Part shown: positions 39,412 through 47,526 of the stretch, piece after piece
How positions within the stretch are numbered: the stretch's first letter is position 1
Layout of the letters: each line of letters opens with the position of its first letter
From: Erginobacter sp964587835
GTDB taxonomy: Bacteria > Auribacterota > Erginobacteria > Erginobacterales > Erginobacteraceae
Direction of reading: 5' to 3'
Length of the DNA: 64,000 nucleotides
Assembly (NCBI GenBank): GCA_964587835.1
Contig: CAZPMN010000009.1
Coordinates: 30,349-94,348 of the forward strand
Translations under genes and position numbers: made by a program
Notes under the pieces: model-generated
Seen by the model: only the letters and a program-made list of their open reading frames with translations
Told to the model about the DNA's origin: nothing
The model's database searches: none

Positions 39412-40818
39412 TCAATACTCGATGTACTTGCCTTCCGCCTTGGTCCGCCAGATATCCCGTCTCCGTTCGGGCTCGAGGATATTCCGGGCGGCCAGGAGGC
39501 CGGTGAGGATGGAGTGATCCATGTTGTTGTACTGGTACTGCCCTGAACGGCCGATGCACTGGAGGTTGGGAAACCGCTTCAGGTACTCCTTGACCGCAAC
39601 CAGGTTGCTCTCATAGCCGATCTGGTAAACCGGGTAGGCGTGCTCCGAGCGGGCGACGAACCCGTCGAAGACCAGGGCGGTGTCCACCAACCCGGTCTGT
39701 GCCAGTTCCCGCTTGCCCAGTTCGAGCAGCTCGCCGTCGCCCCGGTTCCAGAACTCGTCCCCCGGATCGCAGAAATACTCCACCCCCAGGGTGGTGATGT
39801 CCGGGTTGTATACCATCTTCGGCGACCAGTTCTTGTAGTTCTGGATCCGGCCCATCTTCAACTCCGGGGAATGGACGTAGATCCAGTTGTCGGGGAAAAC
39901 CTCTTTCTGGTCGATCAGGAAGTTGACCGCGATATGGCTGCGGAACTTCAGGTTGCCGGCGGCGGTTGCCACCTCCGGCGGGACGGCGGGCTCGAGGCCG
40001 GCGGCCAGCCGGGTTATCGGAATCGAGACCAGGAAGTGTTCTCCGGACAGTTCGCGCTCGCCGTCTTCATCCCGGACGACCACGGCCGACAGTCGCTCTC
40101 CAGCATGCCGGAAAGCCACCGCCTCCCGCCCGGTCAGGATCTCCCCGCCCCGGCTCTTAATCTCTGCCGCCATCCGCTCGTAAAGCATCCCCGGCCCCAG
40201 CTCGGGATAGTGGAACTCCTCGATCAGGGTGGTGATCCGGGAACTCTTGAAGGGGTTGAAGGCCGACTTGAGCAGCGACTTCAGGGTCAGCCCCTTTATC
40301 CTCTGGGCGGCCCAGTCGGCGCTGATCTGGTCGCAGGTGATGCCCCAGACCTTCTCCGTGTAGTTCTTGAAGAAGATCCGGAATAGCCGGCGGCCGAACT
40401 GCTGGCTGACCCATTCCTCGAAGGTGTTAAGTTCGGGGAAGGGAACGAGCTTGACCCGGAGGAAACTCGCCAGGACCAGGATCGAATCGAGGGGGCCCAG
40501 CCGGGAGAGGGCGTTGAGGGGCTTGATCGGGTAGTTGAAGAGGCGGCCCCGGTAGTAGATCCGGGAGAGCCTTGAGGTGAGCTTGAAGTCCTCCTCCAGG
40601 AGTTCGAACCAGAGGCGCATCACCTCGTCGATCCGGGTGAAGAATCGGTGTCCTCCGATATCGAAGAGGCAGTCCTTGTACCGGCAGGTCTTGCTCAGTC
40701 CCCCGACCTGGCTGTCTTTCTCCACCACCACCACCTTCCGGCCGTGCCGGGCCAGTTCGAGGGCGGCCGCCAGGCCGGCCGGGCCGGCGCCGAGCACTAT
40801 GGATGGTCTTTCTTTCAT
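39412..40818 (-). CDS. FAD-dependent oxidoreductase, UDP-galactopyranose-mutase-like/amine-oxidase fold
   Basis: A 468-residue flavoprotein. PSIVLGAGPAGLAAALELAR is the dinucleotide-binding fold (GxGxxG), VVEKDSQVGGLSKT the FAD ribose site, and FDIGGHRFFTR the family hallmark of UDP-galactopyranose-mutase-like and related NAD(P)/FAD proteins. The end (QCIGRSGQYQYNNMDHSILTGLLAARNIL) matches the FAD-binding C-terminus. Canonical Glf is shorter (about 370-390), so the substrate may differ. The ATG at 40818 is chosen; the frame is open to 41043 but would run into the next gene. It could supply a furanose-type sugar to the neighbouring membrane transferases. Confidence 0.85.
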   Translation of the reverse strand: MKERPSIVLGAGPAGLAAALELARHGRKVVVVEKDSQVGGLSKTCRYKDCLFDIGGHRFFTRIDEVMRLWFELLEEDFKLTSRLSRIYYRGRLFNYPIKPLNALSRLGPLDSILVLASFLRVKLVPFPELNTFEEWVSQQFGRRLFRIFFKNYTEKVWGITCDQISADWAAQRIKGLTLKSLLKSAFNPFKSSRITTLIEEFHYPELGPGMLYERMAAEIKSRGGEILTGREAVAFRHAGERLSAVVVRDEDGERELSGEHFLVSIPITRLAAGLEPAVPPEVATAAGNLKFRSHIAVNFLIDQKEVFPDNWIYVHSPELKMGRIQNYKNWSPKMVYNPDITTLGVEYFCDPGDEFWNRGDGELLELGKRELAQTGLVDTALVFDGFVARSEHAYPVYQIGYESNLVAVKEYLKRFPNLQCIGRSGQYQYNNMDHSILTGLLAARNILEPERRRDIWRTKAEGKYIEY

Positions 40819-40880
40819 AGCGTCATTTATAGCAGAAAGAGCCGGGCCGGAACACGGAATATTCGCCCGCCGGGGGGAGT

Positions 40881-42227
40881 TCAGAGGATATCGAAGTCGC
40901 GGATCCGCCGGATCAGGTACTTCAGCTGGGCCGGGCGGATCATCCGGACCAGGCGGTAGAGCTGGCGCGGCCGGAAGAAGAAACTGCGGAAGGCCCGGGC
41001 CGGGGCCTGTTCCAAGAAATCGCGGGAGATGGTCTCCGGACACCAGGCCACCTGCTGGTAACTCCGGCGCCGGTCTCGGGGATCGAGCCCGGCCGCCAGC
41101 TTCTCGCCGAGCCGGCTCCCCGGAATGGGGTCGAGCAGGAGAAACTGGGCCCGGTCCAGCCCCGAGCGCTTGGCGAACCGCACCGTCTCCTCGACGGTCT
41201 CCTCGTTCTCCCCGGGGAGGCCGAAGATGAAGAATCCCTGGGTGACGATCCCGGCGCGCCCGGCTTCGGTAATCGCTCTCTGAATCGCCGCCAGATCAGT
41301 CTGCTTGCCCACCCGGTCGAGGATGGCCTGATTTCCCGACTCAATTCCAAAAGCCAGCATATAGCAGCCGCTCCGTTTCATCAGCTCGAGCAGCTCGCGG
41401 TCGAGAGTGTCGGCCCGGACGCCGTTGGGGGCGGCCCAGCTGACATCAACCTGACGGCGGATGAGCAATTCGCAGATCTCCTCCACGTGGGAACGGCGGA
41501 GGGTGAGGTTGTCGTCCTCGAAGTGGATCTCCCGGACACCGAAATCCCGGACCAAATACTCGATCTCGTCAACTACGTTCCCGGGGGAACGGAAGCGGAT
41601 CCTTTTCCCCCAGAGAAAGGGGCTGGCGCAGAAGGAGCAATCGAACGGGCAGCCCCGGGTCGACATCAGCGGGGCCACCGGAAACCTCTTGATGAAGGCC
41701 CCGTGCGGGGCCTTCTGATAGAGGCGGGGATCCATCTGCTCCCAGTCGGGGAAGGGCAGGAGATCGAGATCGCCGATCATCTCCCGGGCGGCGCCGCGAC
41801 GGTCCCGGGGACCGTATACCCCGATCACCGCCTCAGGATCGCCTTTCCCCTCCAGTGCCTGGACCAGCCGCCGGAGCGTCTCCTCCCCCTCCCCCATCAC
41901 CACGTAATCCGCTCCCGATTCGGCCAGCGTCTCCTTCGGGAGAGCGGTGGCGTGCGGCCCGCCGACGATCACGGTCTTTCCGGCCGCCTTCAGCGTGCGG
42001 CTCAGGCCGGCCACCTCGGGGAAATAGTCGGTGAGGCAGGAAATCCCGATCAAGTCGCAGTCCGCGCAGCGGCCGGCGATCTCCTCTGGAGAGAGGTCCT
42101 CGTTGAGCCCGTCGACGATCCGGGTGGGGATCCCCCCCGCCCGGAGGTAGGAGGAGAGATAACCCAGGGCCAGCTGCGGGGTGATCAGGTGGGTATGGTA
42201 ACGGGGTCTGACCAGGCCGACTTTCAT
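40881..42227 (-). CDS. B12-binding-domain radical SAM protein
   Basis: A 448-residue protein. N-terminal cobalamin-type domain: TPQLALGYLSSYLRAGGI, TVIVGGPHATALPKETL, YVVMGEGEETL. Radical SAM core: STRGCPFDCSFC (Cys193, Cys197, Cys200), IHFEDDNLTLRR, AFGIESGNQAILDRV and GFFIFGLPGENEETVEET. The C-terminal motif AFRSFFFRPRQLYRLVRMI is shared with other members here. Its start overlaps the next radical SAM gene by four bases (ATGA), so a B12-type and a SPASM-type radical enzyme are made together. The substrate is unknown. Confidence 0.9.
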   Translation of the reverse strand: MKVGLVRPRYHTHLITPQLALGYLSSYLRAGGIPTRIVDGLNEDLSPEEIAGRCADCDLIGISCLTDYFPEVAGLSRTLKAAGKTVIVGGPHATALPKETLAESGADYVVMGEGEETLRRLVQALEGKGDPEAVIGVYGPRDRRGAAREMIGDLDLLPFPDWEQMDPRLYQKAPHGAFIKRFPVAPLMSTRGCPFDCSFCASPFLWGKRIRFRSPGNVVDEIEYLVRDFGVREIHFEDDNLTLRRSHVEEICELLIRRQVDVSWAAPNGVRADTLDRELLELMKRSGCYMLAFGIESGNQAILDRVGKQTDLAAIQRAITEAGRAGIVTQGFFIFGLPGENEETVEETVRFAKRSGLDRAQFLLLDPIPGSRLGEKLAAGLDPRDRRRSYQQVAWCPETISRDFLEQAPARAFRSFFFRPRQLYRLVRMIRPAQLKYLIRRIRDFDIL

Positions 42228-43342
42228 TGCCGGAACCTCTCGGCGGCGGCGAGGATTTCCCGGTAACCCAACCTCTTCCGGCGGTCGCGGCCGGAACGGA
42301 GAGCGAAGACCACCCGTTCAACGAAGGTCCCCGGATCCTGACAGAGATAGACAATCTCCGGGTAACAGGCGTACATACAACCCGAACAGGCCCGGGCGAT
42401 CTTCCGGATCCGCTCCGGGATCTCCCCGGAGCGGTAACGCTCGAGAAAGTCAGCGTCGAGCATCGAGATCTCGGTGGCGATATCGACGCAGGGGAGAAAG
42501 TGGCCCTGGGGGCTGATCGAGTAATAAAGATCCGGGCTCAGGCAGCGCCAGCTGACCCGGCCGGTGAGCAGGAACTCCCGGCTCTCCCGGAGAAAACGGT
42601 AGGAATTGTAGATCCGGCATCCCGCTCTCTTCATCGCGGTCAGCCGATCGTAAACCCGCTCGACCAGCTCCCGGTCGGCGGGGGTGAAGGCGCCTCCGGT
42701 ATCGTCCGCCCGGACGATGAAGCGGCCGGAATCGGGCTGGGAGAGGTGCACGGGGATGATCGAGGCGTAGAAACCGATCTCGGAGATGAAGGAAACCAGG
42801 GCGGGGAGTTCCTCCAGGTTGTGCCGGCTGGCGGTGACGTTGATCCCCGAAAGGCTCCCCCGCTCGGGCAGGACTTCGATCCAGTTGGCCAGCCCCCGGA
42901 TGATCTTCTCCCAGGACCCCTCCACCCCGGTGATCCGGTCGTTGACCTCCGGCCGCAGCGAGTGGAGGGAGACGGTGACTTCCTCCAAACCGGCGGCCAT
43001 CAGCTTCCGGAGCCGGCCGGGATCGGCGAGGACAGCGTTGGTCTGCAGCCGGACCGAGAGACCCCGCCCGGAGAAGATCCGGACGATCTCGGCCAGGTCC
43101 TCTCTCAGCATCGGCTCCCCCCCGGTCAGGATCAGGAACCCCGGGCCGATGGCGGAGACCACCTCCGCCAGCCGTTCGATCTCGGGGAGCCCCAGTTCGC
43201 TCTCTTCCCGCCGGGAGGCGGTGGTCTGGCACATCCGGCAGGCGAGGTTGCAGCGCTTGGTTACCGCGTACTGGACATAGAGGGGAACCTTACGGGTCAG
43301 CACCGCCTTCAGGAAGAGCCAGTTTCTCCGCCACGGTCTCAT
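42224..43342 (-). CDS. Radical SAM protein, SPASM-like C-terminus
   Basis: A 372-residue radical SAM enzyme without a B12 domain: TKRCNLACRMC near residue 29 (Cys31, Cys35, Cys38), LILTGGEPMLREDLAEI, SVRLQTNAVL and VTVSLHSLRPEVNDRI. The C-terminal quarter has extra cysteines (WRCLSPDL; FLPCVDIA; ACSGCMYACYPE), suggesting one or two auxiliary clusters of the SPASM or twitch type. Such proteins modify peptides, or sugars and nucleosides. I found no small precursor-peptide gene nearby, so a glycan or lipid substrate is favoured, by inference. It overlaps the downstream gene as ATGA and lies 21 bases after the stop at 43364. Confidence 0.88.
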   Translation of the reverse strand: MRPWRRNWLFLKAVLTRKVPLYVQYAVTKRCNLACRMCQTTASRREESELGLPEIERLAEVVSAIGPGFLILTGGEPMLREDLAEIVRIFSGRGLSVRLQTNAVLADPGRLRKLMAAGLEEVTVSLHSLRPEVNDRITGVEGSWEKIIRGLANWIEVLPERGSLSGINVTASRHNLEELPALVSFISEIGFYASIIPVHLSQPDSGRFIVRADDTGGAFTPADRELVERVYDRLTAMKRAGCRIYNSYRFLRESREFLLTGRVSWRCLSPDLYYSISPQGHFLPCVDIATEISMLDADFLERYRSGEIPERIRKIARACSGCMYACYPEIVYLCQDPGTFVERVVFALRSGRDRRKRLGYREILAAAERFRQ

Positions 43343-43363
43343 CTTGCCTCGGGCCGGACCTGC

Positions 43364-44812
43364 TCAGTGGGTAACGTTGTCGCCGCCGCTGACGAAGAAA
43401 TAGCCGACGATATACTGGAACCCGATGCCGTCCTTCAGCCCGCGGAAGGTATATCTGAGCATATTCCAGAAGAACTTGAGTTTCTGCTCCGCGATCAGTT
43501 TGAGCGCCCGGCGGAAGGTGAAGTAGATCAGGCACTTGTAGCGGAAGCGCACGATCTGGCGGGGGTTGAGGTCGCTGGTATAGACATTGGAGTGCTGGTG
43601 GAGGCTGTCGATCTGTTCCCAGGCGTTGCAGTCCACCATCCCCCCCAGTTCCGCCACCATCTCGGCCGCCCGGGTCCCGGGCAGCGGGCGGTAGGTGAAG
43701 AAGATCGGGCGGTCGACCTCGAGCTCCTTGACCAGGTTGAAGGTATCCTGCATCGTCTCCATACTCTCGCCGGGTCCGCCGAGCATATTGTAGCCGGTGA
43801 CGGCGACCCCGTTTTGATGGAGCCACTTGAACACCTTCCGATACTGTTCGTTGGAGATGTTTTTCTTGTAGACCTCGTTCCGGATCCGTTCGTTGCCGGC
43901 CTCGATGCCGATCCGGATGATCTTCAGGCCGGCCCGGGCCATCGTGTCGATGATCTCCTCGGTGAGGTTGTCGGCCCGGCTGAAACAGGAGAAGGGCAGC
44001 TCGCCGGAGAGGCCCAGCTTGATATATTCATCGCAGAACTCGTTGACCCATTTCTTGTCAAAGGTGAAGACCGGGTCGAAGGTGTGCGCCACCTTCACCC
44101 CCAGGTGCCGGTACTTCTCCCAGTGGTGACGGATCTCTCCGGCGAAGGCCCGCGGGTTCCGTCTCCGGAGGTAGCTCCCGGTGAGGCGATCCCGCATCGG
44201 CTGCTCGGAGCAGTAGGTGCAGTTGTAGGGACAGCCCCGGTTGCCGATCAGGTAGAACAGTTCGTTGTAGAAGACGAACTTGTCGAAATCCTCCCAGAGG
44301 TCGTAATCGGGGATGGGCAGGCTGTCGATATCCTGGATCGTCTCCCGCAGCTCGTTGCGGACGATCCGCCCGTTATCCTTGAACCAGATGCCGGGGATCC
44401 CCTCGGCTGAACGTCCGGCGTCCAGGGCGTCGAGATACTCGGTGAGGGCGAACTCGCCGTCGCCGATGCAGACGGCATCGACCCCCGGGAGGGCGATCGT
44501 CTCCTCGGTGATCAGGGTGGTGTGGTATCCGCCCAGTATCGTCGGCAGCCGGTACTTGTCCTTGATCACCTTCAACATCGCCTTGACGTACTGCATATAC
44601 ATCGAGACGGTGGAGATCCCGATGATCTCCGGGCGGAAGCTCTCGATATTCCGTTGGAGATGCCTCTCCCAATCCCGGCGGTGGTAGGTGAAATCTATAA
44701 TCTGCGCTTGATGAGAGGTCCGCTGGTTGAGGTAGGTGGCCAGGCAGGTGATCCCGATGTCCACGATCGAGGGATCGGTGCTCAAATTGGGGCTGATGAT
44801 GCTGATTCTCAT
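43364..44812 (-). CDS. B12-binding-domain radical SAM protein
   Basis: A 482-residue protein. Cobalamin-type domain: VDIGITCLATYLNQ, PTILGGYHTTLITEE, AVCIGDGEFAL. Radical SAM core: NRGCPYNCTYC (Cys194, Cys198, Cys201), AHTFDPVFTFDKKW (where relatives have F-x-D-D), IRIGIEAGNERIRNEV and GYNMLGGPGESME. The C-terminus is long and hydrophobic to basic (RRALKLIAEQKLKFFWNML) rather than having the FYxRP motif. A rather Met- and Phe-rich end hints at membrane association. It is followed by two other radical SAM genes on the same strand, and a 69-base gap separates it from the SPASM-like gene upstream. Confidence 0.88.
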   Translation of the reverse strand: MRISIISPNLSTDPSIVDIGITCLATYLNQRTSHQAQIIDFTYHRRDWERHLQRNIESFRPEIIGISTVSMYMQYVKAMLKVIKDKYRLPTILGGYHTTLITEETIALPGVDAVCIGDGEFALTEYLDALDAGRSAEGIPGIWFKDNGRIVRNELRETIQDIDSLPIPDYDLWEDFDKFVFYNELFYLIGNRGCPYNCTYCSEQPMRDRLTGSYLRRRNPRAFAGEIRHHWEKYRHLGVKVAHTFDPVFTFDKKWVNEFCDEYIKLGLSGELPFSCFSRADNLTEEIIDTMARAGLKIIRIGIEAGNERIRNEVYKKNISNEQYRKVFKWLHQNGVAVTGYNMLGGPGESMETMQDTFNLVKELEVDRPIFFTYRPLPGTRAAEMVAELGGMVDCNAWEQIDSLHQHSNVYTSDLNPRQIVRFRYKCLIYFTFRRALKLIAEQKLKFFWNMLRYTFRGLKDGIGFQYIVGYFFVSGGDNVTH

Positions 44813-44881
44813 TGGTGTCTTCCCTTGCGACTTCGGCCAGTTTCCGGCTTATCTTCACTCACCAGTCCGGCAAAGTAAATA

Positions 44882-45922
44882 CTATTCAATGAACATATCG
44901 GTGGTGTAATCGGTGCTGGGGCAGGTGCGGCACATCTCGATGGAGTTGATGTTTCGGGCCACCTGGGCCCGGAAGTTCCGGTACCTGGCCCCGTTCCAGA
45001 TCTCGGAGAAAGTAAGCTCGGGAGCGTTCAGGTTACCAAAGCAGTACTGGAAATTCAGATCCCCGCAGCAGGGGATAATTTCCCCGTCCGCGCTGAGGAC
45101 AGCGCTGGTCCAGGGCCGGGAACAGAATTCCAGAGGAGCAGCGTGCTTGTACTTGCCCAGGATGTAGTCCGGTTTTTCCGGGAGAAAATCTCTCGTCTCT
45201 TCCGAGACGTAGGTGAACTTTTTCAGAGAAAGTTTGTCCACCCCGACTGCCCGGGCAAACTCGCGGATGGCGGGAACCTCGCGCTCGTTCTCCCTCATCA
45301 CGATGAACTGGAGGTTGACGAAGGGCCGGTTCAACCCCAGTTCCCGGCGACGCCGGAGCAAGCGCCGGAGGTTCTTGACCACCGGACGGTAGTTGCCCTT
45401 TCCCCGAAACTTCTCGTAAGTCTCCTCGCTCGCCCCGTCAAAGGAAACGATCAGGTAGTCGAGGCCGGATCGGAGCATCTCCTCCGTTCTCGCCTCGTCC
45501 AGGGAGAGGAGGTTGGAACTGACGGCGCAGAATATCCGATCCTGCTTCGCCCGCCGGATCATCCGGAAGAGATCAGGATTGAGGAGCGGTTCTCCGTAAT
45601 TCCAGAAGGTGATCAACACCAGTTCCCGCCCGATCTCTTCCAAAAGCTTGGAAAAAATCTCGTATTTCAGGCGGACCGGGGGACGGCGGGTCCGGTTCAG
45701 GACCACGGGGCACATCGGGCAGGCCATATCACAGAAGGAAGCCGGTTCAACCATAATCACCGACGGGTTGCCCGCAACCCGGACCGCACGGCGGGCCAGA
45801 GACCGCCGGATTCGGAGCAAATTCCCGAGTTTCGGGATCGAACAGACGATCGGCAGCCAGCCCCGTCGGAGCCGCCAGATCTCCCGGATCGTGAAACGCT
45901 GGTTAAGCAGCCTGATTTTCAT
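44882..45922 (-). CDS. Radical SAM protein, SPASM-like C-terminus
   Basis: A 346-residue radical SAM enzyme: EPASFCDMACPMC near residue 60 (Cys64, Cys68, Cys71), LITFWNYGEPLLNPDLF, CAVSSNLLSLD and DYLIVSFDGASEETYEKFRG. The C-terminus carries CSRPWTSAVLSADGEIIPCCGD and EMCRTCPSTDY, the layout of SPASM auxiliary-cluster ligands. The last of these are few, so a single auxiliary cluster is possible. The first 55 residues are basic. The start codon is immediately preceded by a small direct repeat (GATTGCCGATTGCCGA on the plus strand, 45928-45943), which leaves no ribosome site. It is divergent from the sulfatase-fold gene at 46027. Confidence 0.87.
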   Translation of the reverse strand: MKIRLLNQRFTIREIWRLRRGWLPIVCSIPKLGNLLRIRRSLARRAVRVAGNPSVIMVEPASFCDMACPMCPVVLNRTRRPPVRLKYEIFSKLLEEIGRELVLITFWNYGEPLLNPDLFRMIRRAKQDRIFCAVSSNLLSLDEARTEEMLRSGLDYLIVSFDGASEETYEKFRGKGNYRPVVKNLRRLLRRRRELGLNRPFVNLQFIVMRENEREVPAIREFARAVGVDKLSLKKFTYVSEETRDFLPEKPDYILGKYKHAAPLEFCSRPWTSAVLSADGEIIPCCGDLNFQYCFGNLNAPELTFSEIWNGARYRNFRAQVARNINSIEMCRTCPSTDYTTDMFIE

Positions 45923-45943
45923 CGCTGATTGCCGATTGCCGAC

Positions 45944-45971
45944 TTGACGAAGTCATTGAGCAGGATATATT
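45944..45971 (+). promoter_or_regulatory. Putative sigma-70 promoter for the second sulfatase-fold gene
   Basis: TTGACG (45944-45949), a 16-base spacer and TATATT (45966-45971). The start would be near 45978, about 50 bases before the ATG at 46027. The match is 10 of 12 to consensus. Confidence 0.6.
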
Positions 45972-46026
45972 AATCTAATCGTTTGCCATACTGACCAACG
46001 GCCAATCATAAGCCATAAGCACGCAG

Positions 46027-47502
46027 ATGAACACGAGAAAACTCCTCGCCCTCTTCTCCGTCCTGAGCGGCCTGCTCATTATCATCGCGGCCTGCTCCCG
46101 GGGAGCGAAGGAATCCCCACCCCTGGTCCTTCTCTTCTCCGTGGACACCCTCCGGGCCGACCACCTGGGGCGCAACGGATACCACCGGCCCACCACACCG
46201 TCCATCGACGAATTTGCTTCTCAGGGGGTGAACTTCAGCCAGGCGGTCAGTTCGGCGGCGGTAACCGCTCCATCCCATATGTCCATCTTCACCTCCTTGA
46301 GGCCGGTCGTCCACCAGGTGGCCAACCCCCACCATTTCCGGGAGACCATCGTCGCCCTGCCGGAGGCCATCCCCACCTGGGCCCAGTTGATGAAGCAAAA
46401 CGGCTGGATCTGCCACGGCCTGCACGGGGGAGGACCGGTCTCGGGGCAATTCGGCTTCGACCGGGGGTTCGATACCTACCGCCCGGACTTCTTTTTCGCC
46501 TTCCACGAAAGTTACTACCGGCCGGAGAAAGAGCTGGACCGGGTCCGCAGCCTGATCCGGGAAGCCCGGAGAGCGGGACGGCCCCTCTTCCTCTTTCTCC
46601 ACCATTACCTCTGCCACGACCCCTATCTCAAGGTGCCCCCCGATTACAACCACCGCTTCCTGGAAAATCCGGTTCCGGGCCTTCCCCTCACCTCCGAGGA
46701 TCTGGCACGTTACGATTCCGGAGCCCCGAACGAGGAAAGCTTCTGGGACAAATTCAACTTAAGCGACCCCGAACACCTCCGGCATCTGATCGCCCTCTAT
46801 GACGGTTCCATCCTCTATTCCGACCACATCTTTGGGGAGGTGCTCGAAATCCTCCGAGAGGAAGGCATCTACGACCGCTCCCTGATCATCCTCACCTCCG
46901 ACCACGGGGAGGAGTTTTACGAACACGGAGGCTACCGCCACTGGAAACTGTTCACGGAACACCTCCAGGTCCCCCTGATCATCAAGTTCCCCGGTTCGGA
47001 GTTCGCCGGCCGTGAAATCGGCCGGCCCGTCCGGACAATCGACATTCTGCCGACGGTCCTGGAATACCTGAAGCTCCCCCCTCCCTCCCCGATCCAGGGC
47101 ACATCCCTGCTCCCCCTCCTCTCCCGGCAGGGAGAATACGATCCCCCGATTATCAGCCAGGCGCTGGATTTTTATTCGCCGGACGTCATCCCCCCCACCG
47201 AGTCGGTGAGGTTCATTGAGGACGGCCACTCATACTCCAACCAGCTGAGCGCCGGCAGGTTTGAAGACAGCCTGGCCGAAGGGCAGCCGGAGTGGCTGTT
47301 CGATATCAGGAAAGATCCCCGGGAACAGAACAACCTTATCCAGACCAGACCGGACCGGGCCGCTGAGATGCGCCGGCGGGCGGCGGAGATACTCGAGGGG
47401 GATCGAGCCCTCCGGGATCAACTCCAACCCAACGCCAGGGCCGCTTCCACACCCGGCGAGGAACTCCGACGGCAGATCAAGTCGCTGGGATACCTTGAGT
47501 AA
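46027..47502 (+). CDS. Sulfatase-fold lipoprotein with Thr at the nucleophile position
   Basis: A 491-residue paralogue of the protein at 28873-30306. A lipobox-like LIIIAACS at residues 17-24 suggests a lipid-anchored periplasmic or surface protein. LLFSVDTLRADHLGRNGYH is the metal-binding start. The sulfatase signature position reads TAPSH (T80 to H84), again Thr in place of Cys/Ser and His in place of Arg. LFLFLHHYLCHDPY and ILTSDHGEEFYEHGGYRHW hold further metal ligands. It ends IKSLGYLE. With its own promoter it stands apart from the minus-strand radical SAM genes. A phospho- or phosphoglycerol-type activity is as plausible as sulfate hydrolysis. Confidence 0.88.
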   Translation: MNTRKLLALFSVLSGLLIIIAACSRGAKESPPLVLLFSVDTLRADHLGRNGYHRPTTPSIDEFASQGVNFSQAVSSAAVTAPSHMSIFTSLRPVVHQVANPHHFRETIVALPEAIPTWAQLMKQNGWICHGLHGGGPVSGQFGFDRGFDTYRPDFFFAFHESYYRPEKELDRVRSLIREARRAGRPLFLFLHHYLCHDPYLKVPPDYNHRFLENPVPGLPLTSEDLARYDSGAPNEESFWDKFNLSDPEHLRHLIALYDGSILYSDHIFGEVLEILREEGIYDRSLIILTSDHGEEFYEHGGYRHWKLFTEHLQVPLIIKFPGSEFAGREIGRPVRTIDILPTVLEYLKLPPPSPIQGTSLLPLLSRQGEYDPPIISQALDFYSPDVIPPTESVRFIEDGHSYSNQLSAGRFEDSLAEGQPEWLFDIRKDPREQNNLIQTRPDRAAEMRRRAAEILEGDRALRDQLQPNARAASTPGEELRRQIKSLGYLE

Positions 47503-47526
47503 CTCCCCTCCTCCGGCCGGACGGAC

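Noticed and set aside
37866..39506. A 546-codon plus-strand frame opposite the third YfhO-like gene
   Set aside because: Antisense shadow with low complexity (QQ, EE, GG runs) and no recognisable domain.
42227..44410. A 727-codon open frame on the plus strand opposite two radical SAM genes
   Set aside because: Composition is Gly/Pro/Asp/Glu-rich with no motif; it mirrors the codons of the minus-strand genes, which have clear cysteine motifs. High GC makes such antisense frames long.
47503..47526. Terminator between the convergent sulfatase-fold and GT39-like genes
   Set aside because: Only a 10-base TCCGGCCGGA palindrome is present, with no T-run; too weak to call.
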